Numbered from the stretch's first letter, positions 42,895 to 55,600 are shown. The stretch is 64,000 nt of DNA from Hysterangium stoloniferum (GCA_015178975.1 WHVD01000103.1:124001-188000); one strand, 5' to 3'. Numbers and translations are program-made. The notes: generated by a model from the sequence alone, not told the origin.

Positions 42895-43245
42895 TCATAA
42901 ATCCATCCCAGCTTTACCGCATGCACCGTGAAAGACCTCGAACTGCGTGTCCCACCACCACCTGCCGATCGGTACGTGTCCCCCCCTTTGTTTCCCCCCA
43001 AATCCTTCAACTACTTCGCGCGTTTGAAATTTGAATGAATTTTTGAGGATTCTGCATGGATATTGTGGCTTACCCAACACCTCTGACAATTCGTGTTTTG
43101 AAGTTACATGTCGAACCCCTATCAGCCTTCGAACAGTGTCCAGTGTGTCACCATCCGTCCCCTTTGCGACAGTGGGAGCAGTGACGGGCATGAGGGTAGG
43201 CCCAAACATGAAGTGTATGAGAAATATTTTGGACTGCGATAACAA
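42895..43245 (-). CDS. hypothetical ORF
   Basis: Open for 116 codons on the minus strand, ending GRWWWDTQFEVFHGACGKAG. It has VRRLIGVRHVTSKHELSEVL in the middle. No family recognised, no splice partner proven. It may be one exon of a broken gene. Confidence 0.2.
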   Translation of the reverse strand: MLSQSKIFLIHFMFGPTLMPVTAPTVAKGTDGDTLDTVRRLIGVRHVTSKHELSEVLGKPQYPCRILKNSFKFQTREVVEGFGGKQRGGHVPIGRWWWDTQFEVFHGACGKAGMDL

Positions 43246-43407
43246 AACGAACTAAAATATCAAACAGTATCTTCATCAGCCTCCATCCGGCGACCATCCC
43301 ACTGACCCAAACGTCTCTCCGCCGAAACCTACGAAAACACAAAAGCCTGTCAAGAATCAGTTGACTATATCTTGCATCCGAATAACAGGTGATTTCATTT
43401 CTTCCGT

Positions 43408-43887
43408 TTGGGGTCTCATTTTGAAAGTAAAACACCAATTAATCCTTGGTCTTATAAGCAGATGGATATTAGACACTCCATTCGTACATTCGTAGGAGCT
43501 TTGTACATGATCCGACATGACGGCTCATTGTATCACCCATCAACGTTGCCGGAGGTGGCGGGGCAGATGAGGAAGGAGGCGTTCCACGGCGATGAAGGAG
43601 GCAGCTGGATGCCTGCAATATCAAGGCTATTATTCAAGCAGCCGACTTCACTCTCCAACCCGACTACTTCGTCGTCGTCCACCCACGCAGCTGCTCCTCA
43701 CGCAAGCGCAAACACAATCACACTTCGTGACCACGTTCCATCGCCCCCGCTCCTCCACCCACAACCCTGTGCAGCGGCCCAGGTCTCCGCGAGCGCAATG
43801 ACGGTAAACGTCCTCGCCGGATCTGCATCTATACACGGATTCGTGTTCCACCGACGATATCGTCCGCACGACGAGCCCGAAGGCTAA
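43408..43887 (+). CDS. hypothetical ORF, Ser/Ala/His-rich
   Basis: 159 codons. The first 75 look ordinary (MDIRHSIRTFVGALYMIRHD), the remainder is low-complexity Ser, Thr, Ala, His and Pro. No homologue recognised. The GC-rich low-complexity part also leaves other frames open, so coding status is doubtful. Confidence 0.2.
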   Translation: MGSHFESKTPINPWSYKQMDIRHSIRTFVGALYMIRHDGSLYHPSTLPEVAGQMRKEAFHGDEGGSWMPAISRLLFKQPTSLSNPTTSSSSTHAAAPHASANTITLRDHVPSPPLLHPQPCAAAQVSASAMTVNVLAGSASIHGFVFHRRYRPHDEPEG

Positions 43888-43889
43888 CC

Positions 43890-45000
43890 GAGTCCCAGGC
43901 AATCAAATGAGAGATGGGGTTGTCGTACTGGCAATGGCAAACCTTTGATCTTATAGTATATTGACATCGACTTGTCCACGATTCAGGATGTTCTTTTTCA
44001 TATATGATCATTGTTTTCACCTATGCAACTACTGTCTTATCTTCCTCAAATTGCACACAAGTGACTGCTGATTCACTTTCCAATATAATATATAATGGTT
44101 CAGGGGCCATCTACATTTTAGCAGGACCTCCTGCTAAAATAGTCAAACCATGGCGAGGATTCTGGGATCAACCAAGCATGTCTACAGATAATTTCTGAGT
44201 CTTTTTCTTTCTAAGATGACTATTTTACCTGTTTTACACGAGAGGGGGGAGGGTAGAGAATGGAAGTGGGCTGGCGCTGGATATGCCCTTTTCCGTACTG
44301 CTCCATCATCCTCAAATTAGAATTTTGTTGAGGCAGGAACAGAATCTGGCATCACCAGCTGGTGTTGCGGTGTAACAAGCTTTCCGGGCATGCGGGTGCT
44401 GGTTGCTTCAGTTTGTTGATTAAGGCGATGGAACAGCAGCATTGCTTCAACATTGTGGGCGATATTTTGGCGCAATATGCTTTTATATTACGAATAACGC
44501 ACACTCCAAACACAAGAAATGAAGAATTAACCTTTTAACGTTGGAGAGACCAGTGTCACTAAAGATACCAGAGTATTTGACGCCTTGACGTGAAGTCAAC
44601 AGAATGAATATTACTACCTTTATCCTATTCATCGGTATTATGAACGAATTGAAATACGCAATTTTTAGCGTGCTTGCAATTTTCGCCAATAGTTGAAAAA
44701 AGGTTTTTTACGAGCATAGTGACCATGATAGCAGAGCAATTAACAGCAGGGCAGAGTTGCACAATAACAAATCAAACAGAACAAAAAAAGCCAGAATGAA
44801 ACAAACAAAAAAAACAATAAAATCGATCGAAAAAATCAACAAGAAATTAAAGTTATCATCACAAAGAAACCTTGAGGCTCGGTTGGTTTACCTCATTCAC
44901 TTCAAGAACGTCGGTGGATTTGGAAGTCTGTCTGTTAGTAGTTTTGATGTCGTCTAAACGAAGAGGTCAGATTAAAATATGAAAACTTTTACCATGAACG
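43890..45000. other. no clear gene
   Basis: AT-rich, A-tract-rich (44790-44850). Nothing supportable. Confidence 0.35.
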
Positions 45001-45780
45001 GAAACTCACCGAAATCTCATTCGGACTTGTAGGCAGGCTACACTCTTAAAAGATACAGAGTGCGGTGAGAGACCTTGTACAAGTCCAACCTCTCAAGACC
45101 ATATGGAATGACTAGGAGTGCTTCCTACGGAGAACAAAACCGTTACTTGGGGCAGCTTGAGATCCGATGAGATGAATATGAGAGCATAATTTTATTGGAG
45201 TGGAGTAACTCACAGTTACATCGATGCAGGGTCACCGTTTGTCGGATTGACCCGTACCAGCTCATACACTCCAAGGTAGGACGCTAACGAATTGATGAAA
45301 AATCCATTAAAATATGAGAAGCTAAGCATACGAGCCTATATTTTCACTTACAATGGTCGATAAATGAATAAAAAGAATAAACCTACACAATTTGCTGCGA
45401 AAGCCTGAAGTTGGCACCAAGACTATAAAACCCTAAGTCAATAGCCAGTCTTTACGTCCTGCATCAAAGGTGTGGGAGTAGAATGGGATCTACCCAAATT
45501 ATGTAATACATGGGACCATAAGAACCCACCAGGGATCATTTTGAACGGTTCTTGCAGGTGCTCTATCCAGCCTCAAGTCCGCTCGGTAGGTCTCAACGGC
45601 AATGTCGCCTATTTACCGAAAGTAGATGCTGAAACCGTCCTACCTTGGCTACGGTACTGAAAAAAAAAATGCGTTAGAAGAAATGAAAAAAGAAAAATGA
45701 GAATCGTCCATACCAACCAGTCGGGAATTGCCAGTCATCCCTCGCACGGATGCCCCATTGCACCCAAGCCGCTGAAAGAT
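45001..45780 (-). pseudogene. possible exons of a Leu-rich-type host gene
   Basis: Minus-strand exon-like pieces lie between plausible splice sites. After CCGTAG, a piece reads EALLVIPYGLERLDLYKVSH and runs towards a GTGAGT donor near 45010. Others hold SMSWYGSIRQTVTLHRCN (about 45260-45220) and ETYRADLRLDRAPARTV (about 45595). The Leu-rich pattern and the EAL.. exon start resemble the third exon of the F-box gene at 31.4-33.0 kb. Frames are short and not joined with confidence. Confidence 0.2.
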
Positions 45781-45954
45781 GAAGAAAGAAAGAACACATT
45801 CGTTAGAGTAGACTACACTATCTTAAGACAGAGGATGTACATTTAGTCATCCAGTGTGCAGCACGTCCTCGTAGCAATGTCCCAAAGGCTTGTACAGCAA
45901 GACTGTGGCCTAGGTAGTGTTTCTCCGCAGACATATTTAGAACGTTTGCCATCA

Positions 45955-47083
45955 AGCGTTGTGCATTGTAGCATGAGCCACAAGAACGATGTTGTTTTGG
46001 TTGCTCACCATCACAGCCACCATTGGGTATAAATGGCTGAAATCCGTTTTGGGATGTATCTGCACCGTCTCAGCGCACTGGTCATATTCTCTTGCAGACA
46101 ACCTCATATCATCCCCCTTTCTTGTCCCTGTCCCCATGATCCGCAATCCTATCGCTGTTCACCGCGCACACATTCAAGGAACAGTCAACGACACCAACAC
46201 ACTCAGGGGGGCACAGCCGGTTGCCCTGAAAACACTAATCTTTCTGAAAACATCAACATGGACGGTGACGAGGTATTCTACTATGAAGAGATGTCCCACT
46301 ATATGAGCACCTCTTCATGTGGTCCCATTGACGGTCTGCAGGTTGATACAGAGTCTAGAATAGGTCAGATTAACATTACCTCTGCCACCACTGCTGAACT
46401 GATTCCATCCACTGCCATTGCTGGACCAATTCTATCCACTACCATCGCTGAACTGATTTCATCCACTGCCACTGCTGCAGATCCTTGAATCATTGTTGTC
46501 GTCCACATTGATGTTTTCAGGGGCAACTGGGGTGGGATCTGCAGCAGTGGTGGTGGATGAAATTGGTTCAGTGGTGGTGGTGGATGGAATCAGCTCAGCA
46601 ATGGCAGTGGATAGAACCGGTCCAGCAGTGGCAGTGGATGGAATCAGTTCAGCAGTGTTGGCAGAGGTAATGTTAATCTGACCTATTCTAGACTCTGTAT
46701 CAACCTGCAGACCATCAATGGGACCACATGAAGAGGCACTCATATAGCGGGACATCTCTTCATAGTAGAATACCTCATCACCGTCCATGTTGATGTTTTC
46801 AGAAAGATTAGTGTTTTCAGGGCCTGTGCTCCCCTGAGTGTGTTGGTGTCGTTGACTGTTCCTTGAATGTGTGCGCAGCGAACAGCGATAGGATTGCGGA
46901 TCATGAGGACGGGGACAAGAAAGGGGGATGATATGAGGTTGTCTGCAAGAGAATATGACCAGTGTGCTGAGATGGTGCAGATACATCCCAAAACAGATTT
47001 CAGCCATTTATACCCAATGGTGGCTGCGATGGTGAGCAACCAAAACAACATCGTTCTTGTGGCTTGTGCTACAACGCACAACA
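45955..47083. repeat. large inverted repeat (palindrome), arms about 530-550 bp
   Basis: The left arm 45955-46483 is the near-exact reverse complement of 46536-47083, with about 52 bp between. Each arm, read inward, has the same open frame (GDEVFYYEEMS, PIDGLQVDTESRIGQINI) and ends in a Thr/Ala/Ser-rich repeat of about 30 bp (ACTGCTGAACTGATTCC units). The right arm has additional repeat units. Such a palindrome can extrude as a cruciform or yield hairpin RNA if transcribed through. Confidence 0.93.
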
Positions 47084-47894
47084 CAGCAACTTTCCACATC
47101 TATTCGAGTGACTTCCCTCTACTATCCAATTATGCATAGCATTATGATTATGGACATTGAGCAATTACATCAAGATATCCTTTCCACACTCACTTCTGAC
47201 CTGGCCCTCAAGCCACACCTAGAAGTTCCTGATAATCCTGACCAACCCCAATGGTCACAAGACTCTCAAGGTTTTATCTGTCTCGATGGATGTATCTACG
47301 TTCCAGATTCCAATAATCTCCAACTCTGCGTACTTCAGTACAAACACGATCATCCAATCTCTGGACATTATGGCATTAACAATACTCTTGGTCTAATCTG
47401 AAGAGAATATACTTGGCCCAACCTCTGAGATTTCGTAACCTAGTTTTGTAAGTCATGCACCACCTGCTTACACTCTAAAACCCAGAGACATAAGCTGTAC
47501 GGCTTCTCAAGCAACTTCCGATACCCAGCAAACCCTGGAACTCAATTTCCATGGATTTTATTGAACAACTTCTGACTTCCGAAGGCTTTACATCCATCCT
47601 AGTTGTTGTGGATCGATTCTTGAAACAAGGAATTTTCATACCCACTCACAATACAATCATGTCCTTACAATTAGCGGAGCTTTTCATTATTCACATATTT
47701 TCCAAACATGGTGTTCCATCTCATGTAACTTCCAATCGAGGCACCAAGTTCATCTCCCATTTCTTCCAGGCCCTCAGAAAAGCCCTTGACATGAAACTAC
47801 ACTTCACCTTGGGATATCACCTGGAAGGTGATGGACAAACGGAACACGTTAATCAAACATTGGAACAATACAGTATCTCCACATCTATTGCAAC

Positions 47895-48938
47895 TGTTAA
47901 GTTGTGAACAAAGCTCCATGGATAGTCCCGCAGAGGTTTCAGGTAATTATTCTGAACACACACTTGCTTCCGGGGATTGTCCCACGGAGTCCCCAGGCAA
48001 TAAGTCCGGGGAACGTTCCGGGGGATATTAGTACAAGGAACAGTGGTATCAGAATAATTACCAGAAAGATATAGCACGGGCTGAGATGGACTTGGCTTCA
48101 GCTTATAGGCTGCGCCCTCATACACTCATTCAGGTGTCCATATTTCGAGCTGACAGAATGCATACAGGAAGATATAGATTCCGGAGTTCCCATGGGAGTT
48201 CCGGGAATCGAGCGTGCAGACAGACAAGAGGACTAGAGACTGTTCAAGGGTCAAACTTGTTTGGGGGAAACTTGTTCGAGATTGAAACTGGATTCTAAGT
48301 ACATGAATATAGCAGACTTATATAGACTGTGAAATGTAATAATCCCAAATCTGGTATTAATGAGGGGCAGAATTATTAAACATAAAATGAAACAAGTAAA
48401 TACTAAACTGGGAATTAGGGACGGAACAGAACGGGAATGGAGAACGAATCATGACAGGTCATTTAACCATAACTGGAGTGGGGCTCAGTTAGAGGGGTTC
48501 TGGAAGTCCGGTCGGAGTCTGGTGACTTGGTGCACAAGATAGTGTCGGGTATAGACAGGTTTGATGTGCAGGAGGTCTGGCGGAGTCCGGTGGGTTTTCC
48601 GATGACTGGTGTGTGAGGCATAGAGACAGATCATAACAGGAGTGGGGTTCTATGCTCTGTTAGAGGGGTTCTGGGAGTCTGGTGACTGGTACATAAGACA
48701 CAGAGTGTTGGGTGTATATAGGGTGGAGTCCGGAGTCCAGTGGAGTCCGAGGACTGGTGTATGAGACACAGAGGGTTAGGTGCAGACAGGTGGGATGTGT
48801 ATAGAGAGTCAGGCATAAACAAGTTGATGTGTGGGCTCTGGTGGGAACTCCAGTTGTAACAATACAATATAGAGGGTCGGGAGTATGTAGGATGGGGTCC
48901 AGGGGCCCGGAGGCTGGCAGGTTTTCCGGTTCCTGACA
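47895..48938 (+). mobile_element. solo LTR inserted in a gypsy integrase
   Basis: 1044 bp from TGTTAAGTTG to CCTGACA, flanked by GCAAC (47890-47894) and GTAAC (48939-48943), a 5-bp duplication with one change. The integrase sequence resumes directly after it. It carries the shared motif GGCTTCAGCTTATAGGCTGC (about 48093) and, in its right half, imprecise GGTGGGTTTTCC/GACTGGTG repeats. Same family as 35483-37803. Confidence 0.88.
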
Positions 48939-49355
48939 GTAACTATTAACAGGACAACTGGAAATCCCTTCTTCCAATCACGGAATTCACCTACAATAAC
49001 TCTCTGAACGCAACTACTGGCATCTCTCCCTTTTTTGCTAACAAAGGCTATGATCCAAATCTCACAGTACATTCCGAATGAGATTTGGTGTCCATTGGTG
49101 CTCAAGAATTTATTACTGATCTCAACAAGTTACATCAAGAACTTCGGAAAGCTATTTCTTCCACTCAGGAATATTATCAATGTTCCACAGACAAAAATAG
49201 GATCCTGCCTCCTAATTTTAAAATTGGTGATCAGGTTTTTGTAAGAGCTCAATTCTTCCGAACTACCCAAAAAACTTGCTGAGAAATTCTTAGGCCCTTT
49301 TGAAATTATAGCACAAGCCAGCTCACTTTCATGGACTCTCTGACTTCCTGATAGT

Positions 49356-49646
49356 ATGCGAGCAGTCCATCCTGTTTTCCACATTTCCATGTTAGAACCT
49401 TGTGTTCCTAACAATATCCCAGAACTTATTCAACCTCCGCCCCCTCCAGTCATCATTGACAGAGAACCTGAATTTGAAGTTTCCGAGATTTTGGATTCTA
49501 AAATCAACAATCACCGATGTACTTGTAAATTGCTCTACTTAGTCAAATGGGCAGGTTATGAAGGTACTGATGAGGAAACTTCATGGATATTGGCCATGGA
49601 ACTTGGACACGCTATGGAAATTGTTATTGACTTCCACACAGGTTAG
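49356..49646 (+). pseudogene. chromodomain end of gypsy pol
   Basis: HPVFHISMLEP leads to a clear chromodomain: EFEVSEILDSKI, LLYLVKWAGYEGTDEETSW. In chromoviruses this module at the integrase C-terminus binds methylated histone and directs insertion into heterochromatin. Part of a fossil. Confidence 0.88.
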
Positions 49647-49936
49647 CTGAGCAAACCCAGACCTTTATCATCACTCTGACTTTTTTCCATTTTATTTCTG
49701 TTTAGTTTCCGATACTTCCAATATCACACTCATTCTTCAAAATCATGCAAGGGAAAAAATATATATTTGCAACTATTTTAATGTTTCCAACACCCCAAAT
49801 CCTCCTTCCGCTTCAACTCCCGTATCATCCACAATCTCCACACTTTCCACCATATCCTGCACTTCATCATCCTCACTTTCCAGCCCTTTCCTGACTCCCA
49901 CCTTTTCCCGACACATTCCACCAATGGATCATTTGG

Positions 49937-50724
49937 CTAGTCCCTTGCCTTATCACAAAACCTTTCGGAAACCACAATAACACCAATGCTAACCATTACC
50001 TTCTCCAGAAATTCATTTTGCCTCCAGAAATTCCAGATCAATGACCGGAAACCTTTTTTCTGGATATTGTTATGGCACTCCAAAGCATCCCACATTTTCA
50101 TTAGTTCCGTCCCAATAAAAACTAATGCATCCACAGTGTCCTTGAGAAGCTCAATGCCAGAACTGTCCATACTTGGCATTTCAGTCTCTGCATTCTTGGC
50201 CATTCCCAGATTTTCCACATCATCAGTTTTCTGAGCCTTCTCACCTTTTGGAACCCTCTTCACGGTGAGAGTGCACGGAAGTTTGAGAACCATGCAGGGA
50301 TAGCAAGTTCTGCCCCATTTTACCTTCTGTTTCCAACAAGTCAAATTCCAAATTGAACATCGATAACACAGACTGTTGTGGACGACTTCCATCCATTCCA
50401 GAGCTTTGACCTTTTTTTTCTGTTTTGGAAATTAGTCAATTTCCGACCTTTTACAGAATCACTTACTTTGGGACTTGAAGGCCCAGCCTCTCCCTCTACC
50501 TCCACCTCCACAGCTTTTCGCTGTGTTTGATTGTTATTGGATGAAACATGGAAATTTGTTGTTTGACTTACCTTTCCCTCAGACTCCCACTGTTTTTTCT
50601 CTGCCTCATCCTTCTTCTTCTGATCCTCCATCATTTTCCACATCCATGCCTCCTTTTCCACCTTCACCCACTCCAACTCGTGCTTTTCTGCCTCTTCCAC
50701 CTCCTTCAATTCCCACATCAACAC
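49937..50724 (-). CDS. antisense ORF in the gypsy 3' region: coiled coil plus Cys6 cluster
   Basis: Two overlapping minus-strand open segments (50724-50341, 50392-49937) oppose the retroelement. The first starts with a Glu/Lys-rich helix (about 50720-50560; EVEEAEKHELEWVKVEKEAW), a likely coiled coil. The second has six Cys at 50368-50273 spaced C-x2-C-x6-C-x10-C-x2-C-x6-C, which fits the fungal Zn(II)2Cys6 consensus, followed by a helical acidic stretch. It lies between the chromodomain and the 3' LTR. Such an ORF could be an accessory, possibly nucleic-acid-binding, protein carried by this gypsy lineage, or a captured host exon. Expression is not shown. Confidence 0.5.
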
Positions 50725-50991
50725 CTTTTTGACATTTTTTGGAGCATGGAAATTTCAGTGTCTGAATCTTCTGGGGTAGTGATAAACAATGGTCAATGAA
50801 TCAACATGCAACTTGTGGTTAAAGAAACAAAATCGTTAATTCAAATATTTGGAAGTTTTTATACTCAGATCAGCTGCTGAAACTCTCACTTCCAGAATTG
50901 CGTAAATTTCACAACACATAACAATTAGCCATCACTTCAATCACTCAGTACCTAATCACCTCTATGGGACTTTGGCCTAACAGGGGGGTAC

Positions 50992-51525
50992 TGTTACGAC
51001 CCATTCCCAGATGTTTCAATATCTGACTTCAGACTTCTGACTACGGAACATCATAGTTACCATATCTTCCATTTTCTTCCCTTGTTCCACATTTGGTAAT
51101 TTGTCTGTTGACAAGTATTCACTCTTTTGTTTATTATATTCCTGTTTTGGAATATTGTTTCCCCAATTCATCTTATTGTATTCCCCCATTTCAGAATACT
51201 TCAGTTTCCATCTTATTGTGGTCTTAGTTTGTAGTACAATAACGAGAAGACTTATATTAGTTTCCACGAATTTGTACTTTACTTTAGATCTGATATCGAC
51301 TTAGTTTCTTATTCCCTCTTCTGTCTTTCTGTACGCTTAATATTGGGAACTCTTCGGAACTCTGAATATCCATATCTTCCAGTGTAAGTCCCACCTTTGA
51401 AATTAAGGACTCCTGAGCATTTGCATAGAGGTGCAGCACATAAGCTGAAGCCGACATCCTGACCCTATCTGATAGTTTCCAAATTCCAAGTGATGTTCTG
51501 ATAGTTCCGGAATAAGTTTCCAACA
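50992..51525 (+). repeat. 3' LTR (534 bp) of the plus-strand gypsy fossil
   Basis: TGTTACGACCC to CCAACA, preceded by the purine tract. Homologous to 24822-25326 in opposite orientation. Carries the shared motif on the minus strand (about 51430-51460). Confidence 0.88.
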
Positions 51526-51699
51526 AGACTAAGGGGCTAAGCTACAAAGAAAACCAGTGTCAGGGGCACCACAAGCAGTGATACCATGAGCAGGGGTACC
51601 AGGAGTGAGGCACCAGAGGGTTATGAGGCTAAAACAGGTTGCAGGGGTCTGAAATGACAGGGATCCTAACATACTGTAGAGTGACCTTTTACCCCTTTG

Positions 51700-52330
51700 C
51701 TTAGATCTTAACAATTCCCTGGGATACTTCTTCCTGCAGTTATCCTATTTCTTGTATTCTTTTTTCTTCTTATTCTCTTTTCCAGAACCTGATATGTCTT
51801 TAGCCTTCCCAGCATCAGTTTGAAAGCCAAGAATGCAAGCTTGTGTACCAGATTCCTTTTGGCAAGTGTCCTCAGCAAGAATTTTGGTGACAACATCTTC
51901 TGTTTCTTGAGTTTCAACTGACATCAAGATGGTCTGTAGGGTTAAATAAGAAGTCAGAAGGGAAATGATGATAGCAATGGTGACAAGGTTGTCCTGGATC
52001 TCATTTCCAAGAGCTCTAAGTGACCAACCAGTGATGCACATTTTATTTATTGGCATTTCAAGGCCTTTCAAGTCAACAAGACTGCTTTGGAATAGCTCAC
52101 CAATAAGGTAAGCCACTTTTGGAGTTCCTTTTCCTTCATATCTGGCACATAGTTTTTCCCACATCTTGTTAGCAGACTCAAGGCCAATAATCCCATTCAA
52201 GGATTCATCTTTCAGAGTCAGTACAATCTGGGCTCTAGCCTACCAGATTTTTCTCTGATCTGTTTTGGTGCCATCAAGGGCTTTGCCAATCCACAAACTG
52301 TGAGAACAGTTTGGGTGTGACATTTCCATG
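51700..52330 (-). pseudogene. gag: copia-type Gag fragment
   Basis: Minus strand. WEKLCARYEGKGTPKVAYL and LGNEIQDNLVTIAIIISLLTSY are the UBN2/copia Gag helices; a Lys-rich tail (GSGKENKKKKEYKK) follows where a zinc knuckle is expected. This Gag differs from those of the other copia elements here. It is a remnant, its downstream side ending near the gypsy 3' LTR. Old and broken. Confidence 0.75.
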
Positions 52331-52625
52331 ACTGGAAATTCAATCTGGTGTCATCTAAATATGGGATATTGTAGAGACAAGAAGAAGGCTTCTCAATGGA
52401 GTTTGTGTTTTGGAAAGTTGATATTTCAAATGTGCAGTGAGTGTGCTAGTGGGGCCTATTACCTGTTGGGATGCAAATCAATCCATAACAACAATACTCA
52501 GTCTTGTAGAATGTAAATGAGAACTCAAACCCTGAACCCCAAAACCCAAAACCATCGATTAACCCAGAACCTCTGATAAGACCTGACTGAACCCAAACCC
52601 TGAACTAGCCCCTACTCATACCAAA

Positions 52626-55600
52626 ATGTCCACACAACCCACACTATTCATGCCACCATCGGAAGACCGTTTCAACAGAAGCAACTGGCTCACCTGGAAC
52701 AACACCGTTTGGTCTGCCACAGGTGCACGAGGTGTCCAAGGATACCTGGATGGCACCATACAGACCCCTTCCCCCATCAACTCCAATATTGTGCCCATGC
52801 TGACAAGCTACTGGGGATCCAAGACCCCCTCACCTGAGGAATGGGAACAATGCAATGCGTATGCAAAGGCAATGATTGACCTAAATGTGAAAAACCCCAT
52901 TGGTCACGGTATCCAACTCACAGACACTGCATACGAAGCATGGTCCACACTAAATAAAATCCACAGTATGACATCTGACATAGGTTTGTTAAATGCTGAT
53001 AATGAACTTTGTGCAATTCAACATACAGATGGTGCAGATATCTTAAACTATTTTGCGTGACTGCAGGAAGGATGGGCAAAGGTTAATGCACAAGGGGGAA
53101 AAATGGACGGCTCGACTTTTTGTATAATTGTAATCACTTCAATGCCCAAGGAGTGGAACCTAGTCATCGCAACACTTTTCCCATTGAAAACATCACATGA
53201 AGTAATTGCAAACCTCACCTTATACAACACAACACTCGCTCAACACAGAAAACCAACACCACAATCATCACAAGCTCTTGCGACAACCAGACACAACAGA
53301 TCAACTGACGTCTGCTCCAACCCGAACTGTAAACACATAGGACACACAGTCAACAAGTGTTTCAAACCTGGGGGGGGAATGGAAGGCCAGTACCCAGACT
53401 GGTGGAGAAAAAAGGGGGTGGTGACTAGTGGAAACCAGACTTCACAACAAACACCACTGAGTAACACACCCCCAAAACCGACAGCGAATGTGGCAGTAGT
53501 GCCATCTACCCCCTTTACTTCTGGATCTGGGGAATTCTCTGCACTTATGACACAGGCAGAGCCAGCAATATTGACCATTGTCACCTATGCTGATTCTGCA
53601 GCCGGCGAGTGACCACTTTTTTACCAACATAAATGATTTTGTGTCGTACAAGCCATACACAGGGAAGAATGGGTCAACAGCAACCAGTGGTAGCACTTTC
53701 CTGATACTTGGAAAGGGAACAGTCAATAAACACTGCATGTATGATGGACGTATTATCAACCTCTCCTTCAGATATGCACTCCACTGCCCAACTCTATCCC
53801 ATAACCTTGTGTCCATTGGAAGGCTCAATAACAATGGTTGCTATGCAATCTCTGGGGGAGGAGGAGGGGTCACCTTTACCAACCCAACCAGCTGCCCATT
53901 TATGTATGGGAAAGGAGAGGGGACAATGTATCGAATTGAGATATTTCTGCCAACTGGGCCTCTCCCAAATACCACAATGCCCTCTGACATGGCAACACAC
54001 CTGACAACCACAAATGACACACCCGTGAGTGCCCTCACCACAAAATCCCATGACCAGCCCACCGATATTGACACCTGGTACCGGCACCTTGGTCATGTCA
54101 GTTACGATACTGTCCAACATATGTCCAAATGCGATATCATTTGTGGGATGGAAATAACCACCCTAGCGACTCGGCGAGGAATGTGTGAAGGGTGTATCAT
54201 GGGGAAACACACCCATCACCCATTTTACATGAATGATGAGTGGGAGACAGTGATTGGGGAGTGCACATATATTCACCTGTGGGGGCCATCCTGAGTGCAA
54301 TCTACAGGTGGCAGAAGTTACATGATGCCCTGCATCAATGGTTGAATCATCATGAAGTTTTCTTCCTGTCCACCAAGGAAGTTGAAGTGACATTGTCTGC
54401 TTTTAAAAATTACACAGCACTAACTGAGCACCAGACAGGAATGAAAGTGCACACCATACGTACAGATGAAGGCACTGAATTTATCAACTCCCTGTGGACT
54501 GCATATCTCAGTGAACAAGGTATCATACATGAGTCTACCACCACCTATTCCTCCTCATCCAATAGCATTGTTGAATGGTGTCACCACACCATTATCAAAA
54601 GGGTCCACATTTGACTGTATGAAAACAATCTTCCACCATCACTATGGTGCGAAATCGCAGCAGCAATCGCATATACGATGGACTTCATTCCCACTTCTAG
54701 ACACCCTGATGCGACCCCCTTTGAGCTGTGGTATGGACAAAAACCCAACATCTCTCACTTACAACTGCTCGGATGTACCACATATGCAAAGATCCCAGTC
54801 GAAGCAGGAGGCAGGCTGAGTAAACTGGATCCATGCTCCATCAAAGGAATTCATGTAGGATATTTTGGGCATGATGCTTACCGAATTTATGACCCAGAAA
54901 CCCGATGCATCTTTCGTTCTTGCAACGTCATCTTTGAAGAAACCCGTAACCATGGAACGCTAACTGATGTATCGAGCGAGGGGGAGGTGATTAATGCTGG
55001 CCAAGTTACACTCGACACACCTATAAACGAGAAGTCAGATGAGACTCACAGGGGACTAGCACTAGCACACAACCATATACACCCAATTAATATTTCCCTG
55101 TCTGCACCCAAACCACTCACCATCAAACTCACACCACATCACTCATCATGTGTTCCCATACCAACAAGGACTTCAGGACTTGATCAATTCTGAAAACAAT
55201 ATACAAGATGCTAAGGCCACTGGAGAGGCATGGGTGGATGACGAGACACGTGTCACTGACAGCAACCATGCCAGAGCTTTCCATACAGACATCAAAACAA
55301 TCCCAGAACTAGCAAATGTCTGGCCTCCCAACACATACCATGAGGTGATGACATGTCCTGATATATGGGGGGCCAATAGGTAAAGAACTAGAGGTAATGA
55401 AGAAGCATGGGGTCTGGACAGTAGTGGATTTCCCCAAGGATGTCAGATTGATAAAAACACGGTGGGCCTTTGCAAACAAGTATGATGGCAACAGAGAACT
55501 CATTGCATGAAAGCATGTCTCATCGCCAAAGGCTTTACACAAACCCCTGGCATCGACTTCTTTGAAATATACACTTCAGTCGTAAGGTGCGAATCACTAC

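Larger units (their letters stand above)
47086..51525 (+). mobile_element. chromodomain Ty3/gypsy fossil, integrase to 3' LTR
   Basis: Plus strand: integrase zinc domain (about 47145-47460; HPISGHYGINNTL, CKSCTTCLHS), integrase core (47551-47890; FIEQLLTSEGFTSILVVVDR, GDGQTEHVNQTL), a nested solo LTR (47895-48938), rest of integrase (48950-49300; EFTYNNSLNATTGISPFFAN), chromodomain (49356-49646), 3' non-coding region with an antisense ORF, purine tract ACAGGGGGGTAC, 3' LTR 50992-51525. Upstream parts are missing and end at the palindrome. Many breaks; old. LTR family as at 24822-25326. Confidence 0.88.

Noticed and set aside
40100-45000. tRNA or rRNA genes
   Set aside because: I looked for cloverleaf-like B-box (GGTTCGA) contexts and rRNA-like conserved blocks and found none convincing by eye; a tRNAscan run would settle it.
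47551-50990. The gypsy integrase/chromodomain region as a host chromodomain gene
   Set aside because: It is continuous with integrase motifs, purine tract and LTR, so the chromodomain belongs to the retroelement.
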